This document shows positions 26,326 through 35,121 of a stretch of DNA of 64,000 nucleotides, one piece after another; position 1 is the stretch's first letter, and every line of letters begins with the position of its first letter. Under the pieces are notes generated by a model, which searched no databases, had not been told where the DNA came from, and saw nothing but the letters and a program-made list of their open reading frames with translations. The stretch lies in the NCBI RefSeq assembly GCF_001613265.1, contig NZ_BDCA01000017.1, positions 62,001 through 126,000 of the forward strand. Direction: 5' to 3'. Position numbers and translations under genes: made by a program. This stretch comes from Nocardia vermiculata NBRC 100427 (GTDB taxonomy: Bacteria; Actinomycetota; Actinomycetes; Mycobacteriales; Mycobacteriaceae).

Positions 26326-26563
26326 CACGACCCCTTCCACCGCAGCCCCGTGCCCCGCCGGCGGGGCGCGACATACCGATCCGAGAGTGCGGATATACAC
26401 ACTCGATCGGTACGGTCGGCACCGATCGGTCATCGAAGATTAATGCGCACCGCGACCTGTCGAAGGCCTTACACGCCGATTCGGCAGGCGACGAGGGAGA
26501 CCCGCTGTGCACGCGGCTCACCAGCGCCACGGCCCGTCCGCCCGGCCTGCCCGCACACTCGCG

Positions 26564-27673
26564 TCACCGACGATGTACGCGCGCCCGGACCTGCTCGGTG
26601 AATTCGCTGGTGGACGCGAGCCCGCCCAGATCGGCGGTAGCGATACCGGCCTGCAGGGTGGCCGCCACGGCACGGTCGATCCGATCTCCCGCGCCGATCA
26701 GCGTGCGGTCGTCGGCACGGGTACCGAGCCAGCGCAACAACATCGCCGCGGACAGGTGCAGGGCGCCCGGATTCGCCCGATTCCGCCCGGCGAGGGTGGG
26801 CGCGGCACCGTGCACGGCTTGCGCCATGGCCCGGTCCGTGGAGCAGTTCAGCGAGGCCGCCAAACCCAATGATCCGGCGAGCTCACCCGCGAGATCGGAC
26901 AGGATGTCGCCGAACAGATTCTCCGTGACCACGACGTCGTAGTCGCCCGGCGACCGCACCAGATGGGCGGCGGCCGCATCGACATGTTCGTCGTCGATCT
27001 CGAGGCCGGGGTATCCGGCGGCCACCTCGGCACAGACGTCACGGAACAAACCCATCGTCATCGGTAGCACGTTGGCCTTGTGCACGATCGTCACCCGGCC
27101 GCGCCGGCCGGTCGCGAGCCGGCATGCCTGATGCGCGATCCGTTCGCATGCCGACCGGGTGACCACCCCGACCGCCATCGCCACATCCGGGGTGGGCCGG
27201 AACTCACCGGATCCGGCGAACATGTTGCGGTCGGCGTAGAAGCCCTCGCTGTTCTCCCGCACGATCACCAGGTCGATATCGGGTGCCGCGGCACGCACGC
27301 CCGGGAAGGAACGAGCCGGACGGATATTGGCGTACAGGCCGAAGCGCTTGCGGATCGCCCCGCCCGGCGGGGCCCCGAGGCGATGTTCGCTCGGATAGGA
27401 GGCGTTGTCGTGCGGGCCGAGGATCCACGCGTCGAGCTCGTCGAGAGCGGCCAGGGTGGACTCCGGCAGCGGTTCACCACACGCGGCGATGGCAGCATGC
27501 CCGATCGGAACCTCGACCCACTCCGATGCCGGGGCACCGGCGGCCTGCAGCGCCTCGTCGACGACCGCGCGGGTGGCCTGCACCACTTCCGGCCCGATCC
27601 CGTCACCCTCGATCAGCCCGAGCCGAAGTGTCCGCTTCGTCCGGCTCATCCGCCGCGAATCCACCGTGTTCAT
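26564..27673 (-). CDS. Isocitrate/isopropylmalate dehydrogenase family enzyme
   Basis: 369-residue metal- and NAD(P)-dependent beta-decarboxylating dehydrogenase. GDGIGPEVV near the N-terminus, VRENSEGFYADR (substrate-binding region) and the DILSDLAGELAGSLGLAASLN metal/cofactor segment identify the family. The tartrate/homoisocitrate-type VRENSEG makes leucine-pathway LeuB less likely. It is expressed towards the transporter operon, about 240 bases upstream of the binding protein, so it could act on the imported compound; that is inference. GGAGGAG precedes ATG 27673. Confidence 0.82.
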   Translation of the reverse strand: MNTVDSRRMSRTKRTLRLGLIEGDGIGPEVVQATRAVVDEALQAAGAPASEWVEVPIGHAAIAACGEPLPESTLAALDELDAWILGPHDNASYPSEHRLGAPPGGAIRKRFGLYANIRPARSFPGVRAAAPDIDLVIVRENSEGFYADRNMFAGSGEFRPTPDVAMAVGVVTRSACERIAHQACRLATGRRGRVTIVHKANVLPMTMGLFRDVCAEVAAGYPGLEIDDEHVDAAAAHLVRSPGDYDVVVTENLFGDILSDLAGELAGSLGLAASLNCSTDRAMAQAVHGAAPTLAGRNRANPGALHLSAAMLLRWLGTRADDRTLIGAGDRIDRAVAATLQAGIATADLGGLASTSEFTEQVRARVHRR

Positions 27674-27801
27674 CCGCTCCTCCGCCGCTGTCGTACCGAC
27701 AGCGCACACACTATGGCTTCACCGCCGGTCCGCCCGCCGGGCACACCGGCGACCCGCGATCGGCCCACGAGCAGCCGAGCACGGCGTATGTTGGCGCCGA
27801 C

Positions 27802-28452
27802 ATGGTGCAGTCGGTGGAACTGATACTCGACGAGGCGGCCGAAGCCGAGGTCCGCCGGCAGTGGCGCTCGCTCGCGAACGCCGGAATACATAGTCCCGCA
27901 CCGGATCACCGACCGCACATCACTGCCGCGGTGGCGCGCGAGGTATGGCCGCGGCTGGACCGGCCACTGGCCGCGCTGTCACTGCCACCGCTGCCGGTCC
28001 GGCTGGGTGGGTTGCTGGTGTTCGGCGCCCGCCGGCTCGTTCTGGTACGGCTGGTGGTACCCACTGCGGAGTTACTGGCCCTGCAGCGCGACGTCGCCGA
28101 GGTCGTCGCCGGGTGCCCGGGAATTCCGGCGACCACGCGGCCCGGCGCCTGGACGCCACACGTGACGCTGGCCCGACGACTGCAGCCAGGGCAGATCGAG
28201 ACCGCGATCGATGCCGTGGCGGCCGACCGGGATTCTGCGGCTACGGTGGTGGGTATTCGGCGGTGGGACGGCGATCGGCGCACCGAACGGCTGATCGCCC
28301 GAGGGAGCGGGGTCCACGATCGACCCGCGGATGCCGGCCCCGCGGAAGATATGCACAGTATCCCGCGTTGTACCGCAGACAACGACACGAGAGGAACCCA
28401 TGGCCACCCAGACCCTGACATCACAGAATTTCGACGAGATCGTCACCGGTAA
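27802..28452 (+). CDS. 2H phosphoesterase (2'-5' RNA ligase-like)
   Basis: 216 residues with both HxTx motifs of the 2H superfamily: HITA near residue 37 and HVTL near residue 119. Such proteins cleave or join 2',3'-cyclic phosphates or related bonds, but bacterial roles are mostly unknown. The ATG at 27802 has little ribosome site. The 3' end overlaps the thioredoxin start by 53 bases in another frame, an unusually long overlap; the last 20 residues are low-complexity and may be read-through past an ancestral stop. Confidence 0.75.
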   Translation: MVQSVELILDEAAEAEVRRQWRSLANAGIHSPAPDHRPHITAAVAREVWPRLDRPLAALSLPPLPVRLGGLLVFGARRLVLVRLVVPTAELLALQRDVAEVVAGCPGIPATTRPGAWTPHVTLARRLQPGQIETAIDAVAADRDSAATVVGIRRWDGDRRTERLIARGSGVHDRPADAGPAEDMHSIPRCTADNDTRGTHGHPDPDITEFRRDRHR

Positions 28453-28777
28453 CGATGTCGTTCTGGTCGACTTCTGGGCGGATTGGTGCGGGCCCTGCAA
28501 GGCGTTCGCGCCCACGTTCGAGACATCCTCGGAGCAGCATCCCGACGTCGTCCACGGCAAGGTCGACACCGAGGCCGAGCAGAGCTTGGCTGCCGCCGCC
28601 AACATCCGTTCCATCCCCACGATCATGGCCTTCCGCGAGGGAGTACTGGTCTTCGCGCAGCCGGGCGCGTTGCCTCCGGCGGCCCTCGAGGATCTGGTCT
28701 CCCAGGTGAAGGGGCTCGATATGGACGACGTGCGTAAGCAGCTCGCCGAGCAGGAGCAGCAACAGCAGCAGAGCTGA
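28400..28777 (+). CDS. trxA: Thioredoxin
   Basis: 125-residue thioredoxin with the redox motif WCGPC (Cys30 and Cys33) and a cis-Pro loop (RSIPTIMAFREG). The C-terminal tail is Gln/Glu-rich (EQEQQQQQS), unlike shorter canonical TrxA. GAGGAA lies 5 bases before ATG 28400; the longer frame to 28331 is discounted. It overlaps the 2H phosphoesterase gene and is closed by a long hairpin. Confidence 0.93.
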   Translation: MATQTLTSQNFDEIVTGNDVVLVDFWADWCGPCKAFAPTFETSSEQHPDVVHGKVDTEAEQSLAAAANIRSIPTIMAFREGVLVFAQPGALPPAALEDLVSQVKGLDMDDVRKQLAEQEQQQQQS

Positions 28778-28794
28778 GCACCGCGCTCACACAA

Positions 28795-28833
28795 GCGCCG
28801 CATCGTGATTCACGACGAATCACGATGCGGTGC
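28795..28833. terminator. Bidirectional terminator hairpin after trxA
   Basis: Stem of at least 14 bp (28798-28811 with 28817-28830; arms begin CCGCATCGTGATTC), extendable to 17 pairs with one G-U, loop of five bases. It lies between the convergent trxA and LeuA-domain genes; the plus-strand side continues into TCATGTTT. Confidence 0.75.
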
Positions 28834-28847
28834 TCATGTTTCGGCGG

Positions 28848-29282
28848 TCAGTCCCCCAGCTGGTTGATGCCCGCGACCATGGCACGCATGGTCGATTCCG
28901 GACCGTCGCCGGCCAATGCCGCGCCCCAGCCACGGCGGCCGTTGCATTCGCACTGCACGAAGGTGGCGGTGCCGGCATCGGTGGAGCGCTGATGGAACTG
29001 CAGGATCTCGAGCGGATATCCCTCGTCGTAGAGCGCGGAGGTCAGCGCCGCGACCGGGTTGCCCGCGGCCACGACCGTACGCAGGTGACCTGCGAATTCG
29101 AGGGTCGCGGTGTAGCTCGGCATCGACCGCTGCGGTGCCGGGACCCATTCGCTGAGCTTGATGGGGCCGGTATCGGCGCAGTAGCGGTCGTAGAACTCCG
29201 CGGGCGACAGGTCGGCGGATTCGGCGCGCAACCCCTTGGGAGCGGCCGAGATGAAGGCATGGGCATTGATGGTCATAGTCAT
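28848..29282 (-). CDS. Free-standing LeuA allosteric (regulatory) domain protein
   Basis: A 144-residue protein resembling only the C-terminal regulatory domain (LeuA dimer, PF08502 type) of 2-isopropylmalate synthase. Matching pieces are ALTSALYDEGYPLEILQFHQRS, a GTATFVQCECNGRRGWG strand and a final TMRAMVAGINQL helix; the TIM-barrel catalytic domain is missing. In LeuA this domain binds leucine and inhibits the enzyme, so the protein could sense a branched-chain amino acid or modulate LeuA, but that is inference. ATG 29282 or 29276 are possible starts (MTMTINAHAF). It has its own upstream region of about 400 bases. Confidence 0.72.
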   Translation of the reverse strand: MTMTINAHAFISAAPKGLRAESADLSPAEFYDRYCADTGPIKLSEWVPAPQRSMPSYTATLEFAGHLRTVVAAGNPVAALTSALYDEGYPLEILQFHQRSTDAGTATFVQCECNGRRGWGAALAGDGPESTMRAMVAGINQLGD

Positions 29283-29686
29283 TGAACTAGGTCTTCCCGA
29301 AGCTTTGTCGTTGGTCGGATGACAGAGGGGACCAGCGCAAACAATCTTCAACGGCCGCAGCGAGGGGGCCGGTCCGAATCAGCTCCCGCTACGGCGAGGT
29401 ACTACGAGAAGTCGCGCCGCAGCCACCATCGCGGTAAGCGGAAGTAGCACCATGCGGTCGCGGTCGGCGACTCGACGCGTGGTGCTGTGGCTTGTGGCGG
29501 GATTCGGCACGTCTACGAGACTATGGACTCCGCGCAGCGATAGCAACACTATTGCCGCGGAACCCATGGGTAACTTCGTCACATTTCCCGGTGAACGGCG
29601 AACCAACGGCTCGTGCCGCGGTCGGGGGCACATTTTCGCAGGCCACGGCCGCTCGGCACGGCCGTGCATGCCGAGCGCTCGGCGTG
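29283..29686. other. Leader/intergenic region upstream of the LeuA-domain gene, with Leu-rich micro-ORF
   Basis: No protein-coding gene is secure here. On the minus strand an ATG at 29453 opens a 24-codon frame ending at 29379 (begins MVLLPLTAMV, contains ARLLVVP), with five Leu and four Val, 96 bases before the LeuA-domain start. Between the two lies a CGGCC...GGCCG hairpin (about 29355-29371). This could be an attenuation leader or coincidence. I see no ribosome site before the micro-ORF. Confidence 0.35.
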
Positions 29687-30349
29687 TCATCGGTGCGGCT
29701 GCGGCGGTTTGCGCCAGAGCAGGAGATAGCGCCAGAACACCAGTCTCCGGACCCGCGCGCCCGGCAGCACCGCGGCCGCGCAACGGGCGACGTCCCGGGT
29801 AGTGAGTGGCGGGTCGAGAACCATGGGCATATCGGCGTGGGTGGGCTCGTGAGCGAACCACGCGGCCGACCCGGCGGCGGCGGTGTTCGTCGCCCGCAAA
29901 GCGGCGAAGGCCCCGCCGAAGACCCGGTGGCCGAGCGCAGCGGCGATCTCCGCCGGCCACTCACGCGCCGGATCGGCACGAGGCAACGCGATCACGGCCA
30001 GCACGCCGCCCGGGCGCAGCGCCCGCTCCAGGCGCGGCAGCACCTCGTCGAGCGGCATGTGGTGCAGCACGGTGAGCGAGACCACCGCGTCGTAGGCCGC
30101 CGCCGGCAACTCGTACTCGAGGATGTCGGCATCGGTACACGTCACATTCGCGGGTACCACCTGCCTGGCCGCCGCGATCATCTCCGGCGCACGATCGAAC
30201 GCATCCACCCGATCGGCGCGCACAGCCAGCTCGGTCGCCAAAGCGCCTGCCCCACAGCCCACCTCGAGCACCCGCTCACAGTGCGAAGGGAGTTGCCGAA
30301 GCAGCAACCGATGGTAGTAGGCATTGTGATCCCAGTCGAGCGCGCCCAT
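29687..30349 (-). CDS. Class I SAM-dependent methyltransferase
   Basis: 220 residues. Motif I VLEVGCGAGALATEL (about residues 27-41), acidic FDRAPEMI after strand 2, DADILE, and VVSLTVLHHMPLDEVLPRLERALRPGG identify a small-molecule methyltransferase core. The N-terminal DWDHNAYYHRLLLRQLP is shared by a large actinobacterial group. ATG 30349 starts the conserved part; the frame is open to 30433. Substrate unknown. Confidence 0.82.
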   Translation of the reverse strand: MGALDWDHNAYYHRLLLRQLPSHCERVLEVGCGAGALATELAVRADRVDAFDRAPEMIAAARQVVPANVTCTDADILEYELPAAAYDAVVSLTVLHHMPLDEVLPRLERALRPGGVLAVIALPRADPAREWPAEIAAALGHRVFGGAFAALRATNTAAAGSAAWFAHEPTHADMPMVLDPPLTTRDVARCAAAVLPGARVRRLVFWRYLLLWRKPPQPHR

Positions 30350-30693
30350 GCCGGCACAGTACCAGGCCCGCCGGGACGAACGGACCGATCGGCCCCGGCC
30401 TTCGGCGTGCACAACCCGCCGGGCGCCGGACACTCACCGGGTGACGGATTGCCGGCCACGTCACGATGCCCGGCGGCCTCAGCCGCTGGTCCGGTGGCGA
30501 ACAGATTGCCCACCGTGCGGGTGATCTGCTCGATGCGCGTCGAGCAGATCGGCCCCGCCGCCGGTGCGGTCGGACGGGTCAGCATCCGCACCAGGTCGTC
30601 GCGCAGCGGAAGGGGGCGGTGCGCGGAGTCGGCTCCCGCCCGGCGGCCGTAGCACCGGCGACACTCGGGACAACCGGCACCGAAGGTCCGGGC
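30350..30693. other. Intergenic region downstream of polA
   Basis: 344 bases without a convincing gene. Frames across it are Pro/Gly/Arg-rich and motif-free. It contains the stem-loop at 30523-30550. Confidence 0.4.
30523..30550 (-). terminator. Stem-loop downstream of polA
   Basis: Perfect 11-bp inverted repeat (arm GATCTGCTCGA, 30523-30533 with 30540-30550), loop TGCGCG. It lies about 145 bases past the polA stop. No U-tract follows, so a terminator is only a candidate; an operator is the alternative. Confidence 0.4.
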
Positions 30694-33462
30694 TCAGTGC
30701 GCGGCGGTGTCCCAGCTGCGGCCGACGCCGACCGAGACGTCCAGCGGCACCGACAACTCGATCGCGTTCGACATCTGTTCCCGGGCAAGCGATTCCAGCA
30801 CCTCACGTTCCCCGGCGGCGACTTCGAAGACGAGTTCGTCGTGGATCTGCAGCAGCATCCGGGAACGCAGACCGGCCTCGGCGATCGCGTTCTGCACGTT
30901 GATCATCGCCACCTTGATGATGTCGGCGGCGGTGCCCTGAATGGGTGCGTTGAGCGCCATCCGCTCGGCGGATTCGCGGCGCTGCCGGTTGCTGGAATCC
31001 AGGTCCGGCAGATAGCGACGGCGCCCGAACAAGGTCTGCGTGTAGCCGACCTTACGGGCCTCGTCCACGGCCTCGCGCAGATAGTCACGGATCGCGCCGA
31101 AACGAGAGAAGTACACCTCCATCTGTGCCTTCGCCTCCTCCGCGCTGATCCGCAATTGCTGCGACAGACCGTAGGCGGACAGTCCGTAGGCCAGGCCGTA
31201 GGACATCGCCTTGATCCGGCGCCGCAGCTCCGGGTCGACCGCGCCGATCGGAATGTCGAATGCCTTGGAGGCGACGAAGTTGTGCAGGTCCTCACCGGAG
31301 TTGAACGCCTCGATCAGCCCGGCGTCCTTGGACAGATGAGCCATGATCCGCATCTCGATCTGGCTGTAGTCCGCGGTCATCAGCGACTCGTAACCGGGAC
31401 CGACGACGAAGGTATCCCGAATGCGGCGGCCGGTATCGGTGCGGATCGGGATGTTCTGCAGGTTCGGTTCGGTGGAGGACAGGCGCCCGGTCGCGGCGAC
31501 GGTCTGGTTGAAGGTGGTGTGGATGCGCCCGTCGTCGGCGACCGACTTCAGCAGGCCGTCGACGGTGACCTTGAGCCGTGTCGCGTCCCGGTGGGCCAGC
31601 AGATGTTCCAGAAACGGGTGCTGGGTCTTCTCGAACAGCGACTCGAGGGCATCGGCATCGGTGGTGTAGCCGGTCTTGGTCCGCTTGGTCTTGGGCATGT
31701 CCAGCTCGTCGAACAGCACGACCTGCAGCTGCTTGGGCGAACCGAGGTTGATCTGTTTACCGATCACCTCGTAGGCCGAATTCGCGGCGGCGGCGACCCG
31801 ATCGGCGAACTCGCGCTGCAACTGCTCCAATTCGGCCGTATCGATGGCGATGCCGGCCTGCTCGAGTTCGGCCAGCACCTGCAGCAGTGGCAGTTCCATC
31901 TCGGTGAGCAGCGGGGTGGACTCGATGCGCTCGAGTTCGGTATCGAATGCCCCGGCGAGGTCGGCCACCGCGCTGGCGCGCAGGATCTCCGCCTGGGCGA
32001 GTTCGGTGTCCACCTGATTCTCGTCGTCCAGCAGCGACAGCTGAGCATCGGCCGCCGCCTCGACGCGCAACTCCCGCGACAGATAGCGCAGCGACAGATC
32101 GTCGAGATTGAAACTGCGCTGCCCCGGCCGCACCAGATATGCCGCCAACGCGGTATCGCTGGTCACACCGGCGAGCCGCCAGTTGCGCCCACGCAGGGCG
32201 TGGATCGCCGCCTTGGCCTCGTGGACCGCCTTCGACACCTCGGCGTCGGCCAGCCAGGCCCCCAGCGCCAGCTCGTCCTCGGGTGTCAGCCCCACGATGT
32301 CGAAATATCCGCCCTCGCCGTCGGCGGCGGCAATCGCGATCGCCTGCACATCGCCGTGCACGGGGGTGGTCGTGCCGACGATCGAGACTCCGTGGCGAGT
32401 ACCGCGTGGCGCGTGGTCGGCCAGCCAATCGGCCACCGCACCCGGTGCGATCGGGCCACCGTTGATCTCGAACCCGCCCTCGGCCTCGGGTTCGGGCGGG
32501 GCCAGGGTGTCGAACAGCCGATCCCGCAGCACCCGGAACTCGAGATCGTCGAACAGGCGGTGGATCTTGTCCCGGTCCCACGGTTGCAGCGCCAGCTGCT
32601 CGGGCGTGTAGGGCAGCGCGACGTCCTTGACCATCTCGGTGAGCTGCCGATTGAGCACCACACCGGACAGATTCGCGCGCAGTGCGTCACCGACTTTGCC
32701 GCGTACCTCGTCCACCCGCTCGACCAGGGTGGCAAGATCGCCGTACTCCTTGATCCACTTGGTGGCCGTCTTCTCGCCCACCCCCGGAATGCCGGGCAGA
32801 TTGTCGCTCGGGTCACCGCGCAGCGCCGCGAAGTCCGGATACTGCGCCGGGGTCAGGCCATACTTCTCCTCGACCGCCTCGGGCGTGAAACGGGTGAGCT
32901 CGGACACGCCCTTCTTCGGATACAGCACCGTCACATCGGGGTTGACCAGCTGCAGCGAATCACGGTCGCCGGTCACGATCAGTACCCGGAAACCCTCCGG
33001 GACGGCCTGGGTCGCCAGGGTGGCGATGATGTCGTCGGCCTCGTACCCCTCGAGCGCCATCACCGGGATACCGAGGGCGCCCAGCACCTCCTGGGTGGTG
33101 TCCACCTGGCCGCGGAACTCGTCCGGTGTGGTGATGCGGTTGGCCTTGTACTCGGGAAACGCCTCGGTACGGAACGTCTTGCGGCTGACATCGAAGGCGG
33201 CGCCCACATGGGTGGGCCGCTCGTCCCGCAACAGATTGATCAGCATGGACGTGAAGCCGTAGACCGCGTTGGTGGTCTGACCGGTGACGGTCTTGAAATT
33301 CTCCGCCGGCAGCGCGTAGAAGGCGCGATAGGCCAGCGAATGGCCGTCGAGCAGCAGCAGCGTGGGGCGCTCCCCGGAGGCACCGCCACCCGTGGACGGC
33401 GCTCCCGCGCCCTTGCTGGTCGACACACTGCCTTGGCGCTGATCGGTCGGGGCTGGAGTCAC
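30694..33462 (-). CDS. polA: DNA polymerase I
   Basis: 922-residue repair polymerase that fills gaps and removes primers. The N-terminal 5'-3' exonuclease (FEN-like) domain has LLLDGHSLAYRAFYAL, YEADDIIATLA, and GDRDSLQLV. The middle exonuclease-like domain lacks the usual acidic set, so proofreading is unlikely. The polymerase domain shows motif A MTADYSQIEMRIMAHLS, the O-helix RRRIKAMSYGLAYGLS and motif C LQIHDELVFEV, which completes the catalytic Asp/Glu set. GTG 33462 is chosen; GTG 33426 and an open frame to 33531 are alternatives. Confidence 0.96.
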   Translation of the reverse strand: MTPAPTDQRQGSVSTSKGAGAPSTGGGASGERPTLLLLDGHSLAYRAFYALPAENFKTVTGQTTNAVYGFTSMLINLLRDERPTHVGAAFDVSRKTFRTEAFPEYKANRITTPDEFRGQVDTTQEVLGALGIPVMALEGYEADDIIATLATQAVPEGFRVLIVTGDRDSLQLVNPDVTVLYPKKGVSELTRFTPEAVEEKYGLTPAQYPDFAALRGDPSDNLPGIPGVGEKTATKWIKEYGDLATLVERVDEVRGKVGDALRANLSGVVLNRQLTEMVKDVALPYTPEQLALQPWDRDKIHRLFDDLEFRVLRDRLFDTLAPPEPEAEGGFEINGGPIAPGAVADWLADHAPRGTRHGVSIVGTTTPVHGDVQAIAIAAADGEGGYFDIVGLTPEDELALGAWLADAEVSKAVHEAKAAIHALRGRNWRLAGVTSDTALAAYLVRPGQRSFNLDDLSLRYLSRELRVEAAADAQLSLLDDENQVDTELAQAEILRASAVADLAGAFDTELERIESTPLLTEMELPLLQVLAELEQAGIAIDTAELEQLQREFADRVAAAANSAYEVIGKQINLGSPKQLQVVLFDELDMPKTKRTKTGYTTDADALESLFEKTQHPFLEHLLAHRDATRLKVTVDGLLKSVADDGRIHTTFNQTVAATGRLSSTEPNLQNIPIRTDTGRRIRDTFVVGPGYESLMTADYSQIEMRIMAHLSKDAGLIEAFNSGEDLHNFVASKAFDIPIGAVDPELRRRIKAMSYGLAYGLSAYGLSQQLRISAEEAKAQMEVYFSRFGAIRDYLREAVDEARKVGYTQTLFGRRRYLPDLDSSNRQRRESAERMALNAPIQGTAADIIKVAMINVQNAIAEAGLRSRMLLQIHDELVFEVAAGEREVLESLAREQMSNAIELSVPLDVSVGVGRSWDTAAH

Positions 33463-33546
33463 GGCACAGAGTCTAGGGACAGGCACCGACATCCGCGGCC
33501 ACGGGGCGCACCGCCGCGGCGATCGGGGCACACCGGCCCCGGCCGA

Positions 33547-34173
33547 TCAGGACTTCGGCGCCAGATTCTCCAGGACTACCTCGGCCACCGCCTTCATCGT
33601 CGTGCGACGATCCATGGCGGTGCGCTGAATCCATTTGAACGCCTGCGGTTCCGAGAGCCCCTGGGTCTGCATCAGCACCCCCTTCGCCCGCTCGACGAGC
33701 TTGCGGGTCTCGAGCCGGTCCGACAGGCTCGCGACCTCACGCTCGAGTGCCGTGATCTCGTGGAAGCGGCTCGCCGCCAGTTCGATCGCGGGCACCAGAT
33801 CCGATTTGGTGAACGGTTTCACCAGATACGCCATCGCCCCGGCGTCGCGAGCCCGCTCGACCAGGTCCCGCTGACTGAACGCAGTCAGGATCACCACCGG
33901 CGCAACACGTTTGGTCGCGATCTCACCGGCGGCGTCGATCCCGTCACGCCGCGGCATCTTCACATCCATGATGACCAGATCGGGACGCAACTCCACGGCC
34001 AGATCGACGGCCTGCTGACCGTCACCGGCCTCGCCCACCACCTGGTAGCCCTCTTCGGAGAGCATCTCCACAAGGTCCATCCGGATCAGCGCCTCGTCCT
34101 CGGCCACCACGACACGCTTCGCGGCAGCCGGCGCATCATGGTTCGCGCCCGCGCCTCCTGCATTCGTTCCCAT
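33547..34173 (-). CDS. pdtaR: ANTAR response regulator, PdtaR type
   Basis: 208 residues: a receiver domain (about 18-135) with phospho-acceptor Asp70 in VIMDVKMPRRDG and VVILTAFS, then an ANTAR RNA-binding domain (about 145-205: VERAKGVLMQTQGLSEPQAFKWIQRTAMD). In M. tuberculosis PdtaR (Rv1626) acts with the histidine kinase PdtaS as an RNA-level antiterminator; the kinase gene is not in this window. AGGGG with 7-nt spacing supports ATG 34173. Neighbouring polA and tRNA gene match the mycobacterial context. Confidence 0.93.
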   Translation of the reverse strand: MGTNAGGAGANHDAPAAAKRVVVAEDEALIRMDLVEMLSEEGYQVVGEAGDGQQAVDLAVELRPDLVIMDVKMPRRDGIDAAGEIATKRVAPVVILTAFSQRDLVERARDAGAMAYLVKPFTKSDLVPAIELAASRFHEITALEREVASLSDRLETRKLVERAKGVLMQTQGLSEPQAFKWIQRTAMDRRTTMKAVAEVVLENLAPKS

Positions 34174-34369
34174 AGACAGACCCCTCGATATTCCGATGCC
34201 GATATCCGGCGCACCCGCCACGGCCCCACCCGTCGCCGCTCGTGCACACCAGAGTGCCTAAAGCGTACCGGTCGACCGCGTTCACAACCCATCTACCCAG
34301 CGCGAACCCGCAGACATCACACCGATTCGGCAACCAGGGCCCCGACCCGCTATCATTTGCACCCGGTGC

Positions 34370-34456
34370 GCCGAGTTGGCGGAACTGGCAGACGCGACGG
34401 TCTCAAAAACCGTTGTCCTCACGGACGTGTGGGTTCGAGTCCCACACTCGGCACCA
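34370..34456 (+). tRNA. tRNA-Leu (anticodon CAA)
   Basis: 87 bases including encoded CCA. Acceptor stem GCCGAGT (34370-34376) pairs with ACTCGGC; the anticodon stem ACGGT/ACCGT encloses the loop CTCAAAA, giving anticodon CAA for TTG codons. A long variable arm (about TGTCCTCACGGACG) and the T-loop GGTTCGAGTCC mark a class II tRNA. It is on the plus strand, divergent from pdtaR. Confidence 0.95.
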
Positions 34457-34677
34457 TTTCGGGCAGTGTTTCGTCGCTGCCACCTGGGACCTGTTGTTCA
34501 CCCGGTCCGCAGGCCTTCCGTCCACTGCGAGTGTTCCGGGCGAATCCCAGGTCTTCCGTGAAGATTCCGATGTTTTCCGCCACAGGCATGCCGCGCGCCC
34601 GTTGATCCCGTCGCCGAGTTAGACTCCCCGCGGAAATTGCCGACGCCGATGGTTCGACACCGGAACAGGACACAGAC

Positions 34678-35079
34678 ATGCCGAAACGCATTTCGGATGT
34701 TTCACTCCATGTTTACGTGACACCGGAAACTCTCGACCGCGTCGTGCACACCGTGCGCCGCGTGGTCGACGACCACATCGCCGAGCACGACATCTTCGCT
34801 TGGCGTTTCACCCTGCCCGTCGACCCCGACCAGCCCGCGCATACCGTGCTGGAAACCCAGTGGCGCCTCGATCATCCCGAGCGCTCCACCGGAACCCGGC
34901 GCACCTACGAGATCGCGCTCAGTCTGGTCGGTGAGCCCGAACAGCTGACCGAATCCGGTCTGGCCGCACTCGAACACCGCCTGGTGCTGGGGATCGCCAT
35001 CTCCGACGCCGTCCCCTACTCGATCCACGCGCTGCACCGCGACAGCTACGAGTTCGACGAGAACCGGGAACGCCTCTGA
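34678..35079 (+). CDS. Hypothetical protein
   Basis: 133 residues, not recognised. Mixed charge, no signal peptide or membrane segment; the protein opens MPKRISDVSLHVYVTPETL and contains a regular pattern of aliphatic/charged residues suggesting an alpha/beta fold. It follows the tRNA gene by about 220 bases. The final codons form the 5' arm of a terminator hairpin. Confidence 0.6.
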   Translation: MPKRISDVSLHVYVTPETLDRVVHTVRRVVDDHIAEHDIFAWRFTLPVDPDQPAHTVLETQWRLDHPERSTGTRRTYEIALSLVGEPEQLTESGLAALEHRLVLGIAISDAVPYSIHALHRDSYEFDENRERL

Positions 35080-35110
35080 GCTCTGTGCAGAGCTTCAGAG
35101 GCGTTCCCGG
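35064..35110. terminator. Large terminator hairpin overlapping a stop codon
   Basis: CCGGGAACGCCTCTGA...paired with TCAGAGGCGTTCCCGG: about 21 bp with one bulged A, around the convergent ends of the hypothetical gene (stop 35077-35079 lies inside the left arm) and tesB. No U-tract on either strand. Confidence 0.7.
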
Positions 35111-35121
35111 ATGGTCACCAC

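Noticed and set aside
30466..34605. A 1379-residue plus-strand open frame across polA and pdtaR
   Set aside because: It is antisense to clear polA and pdtaR, is Gln/Arg/Gly-rich with no domain, and arises from high-GC codon bias.
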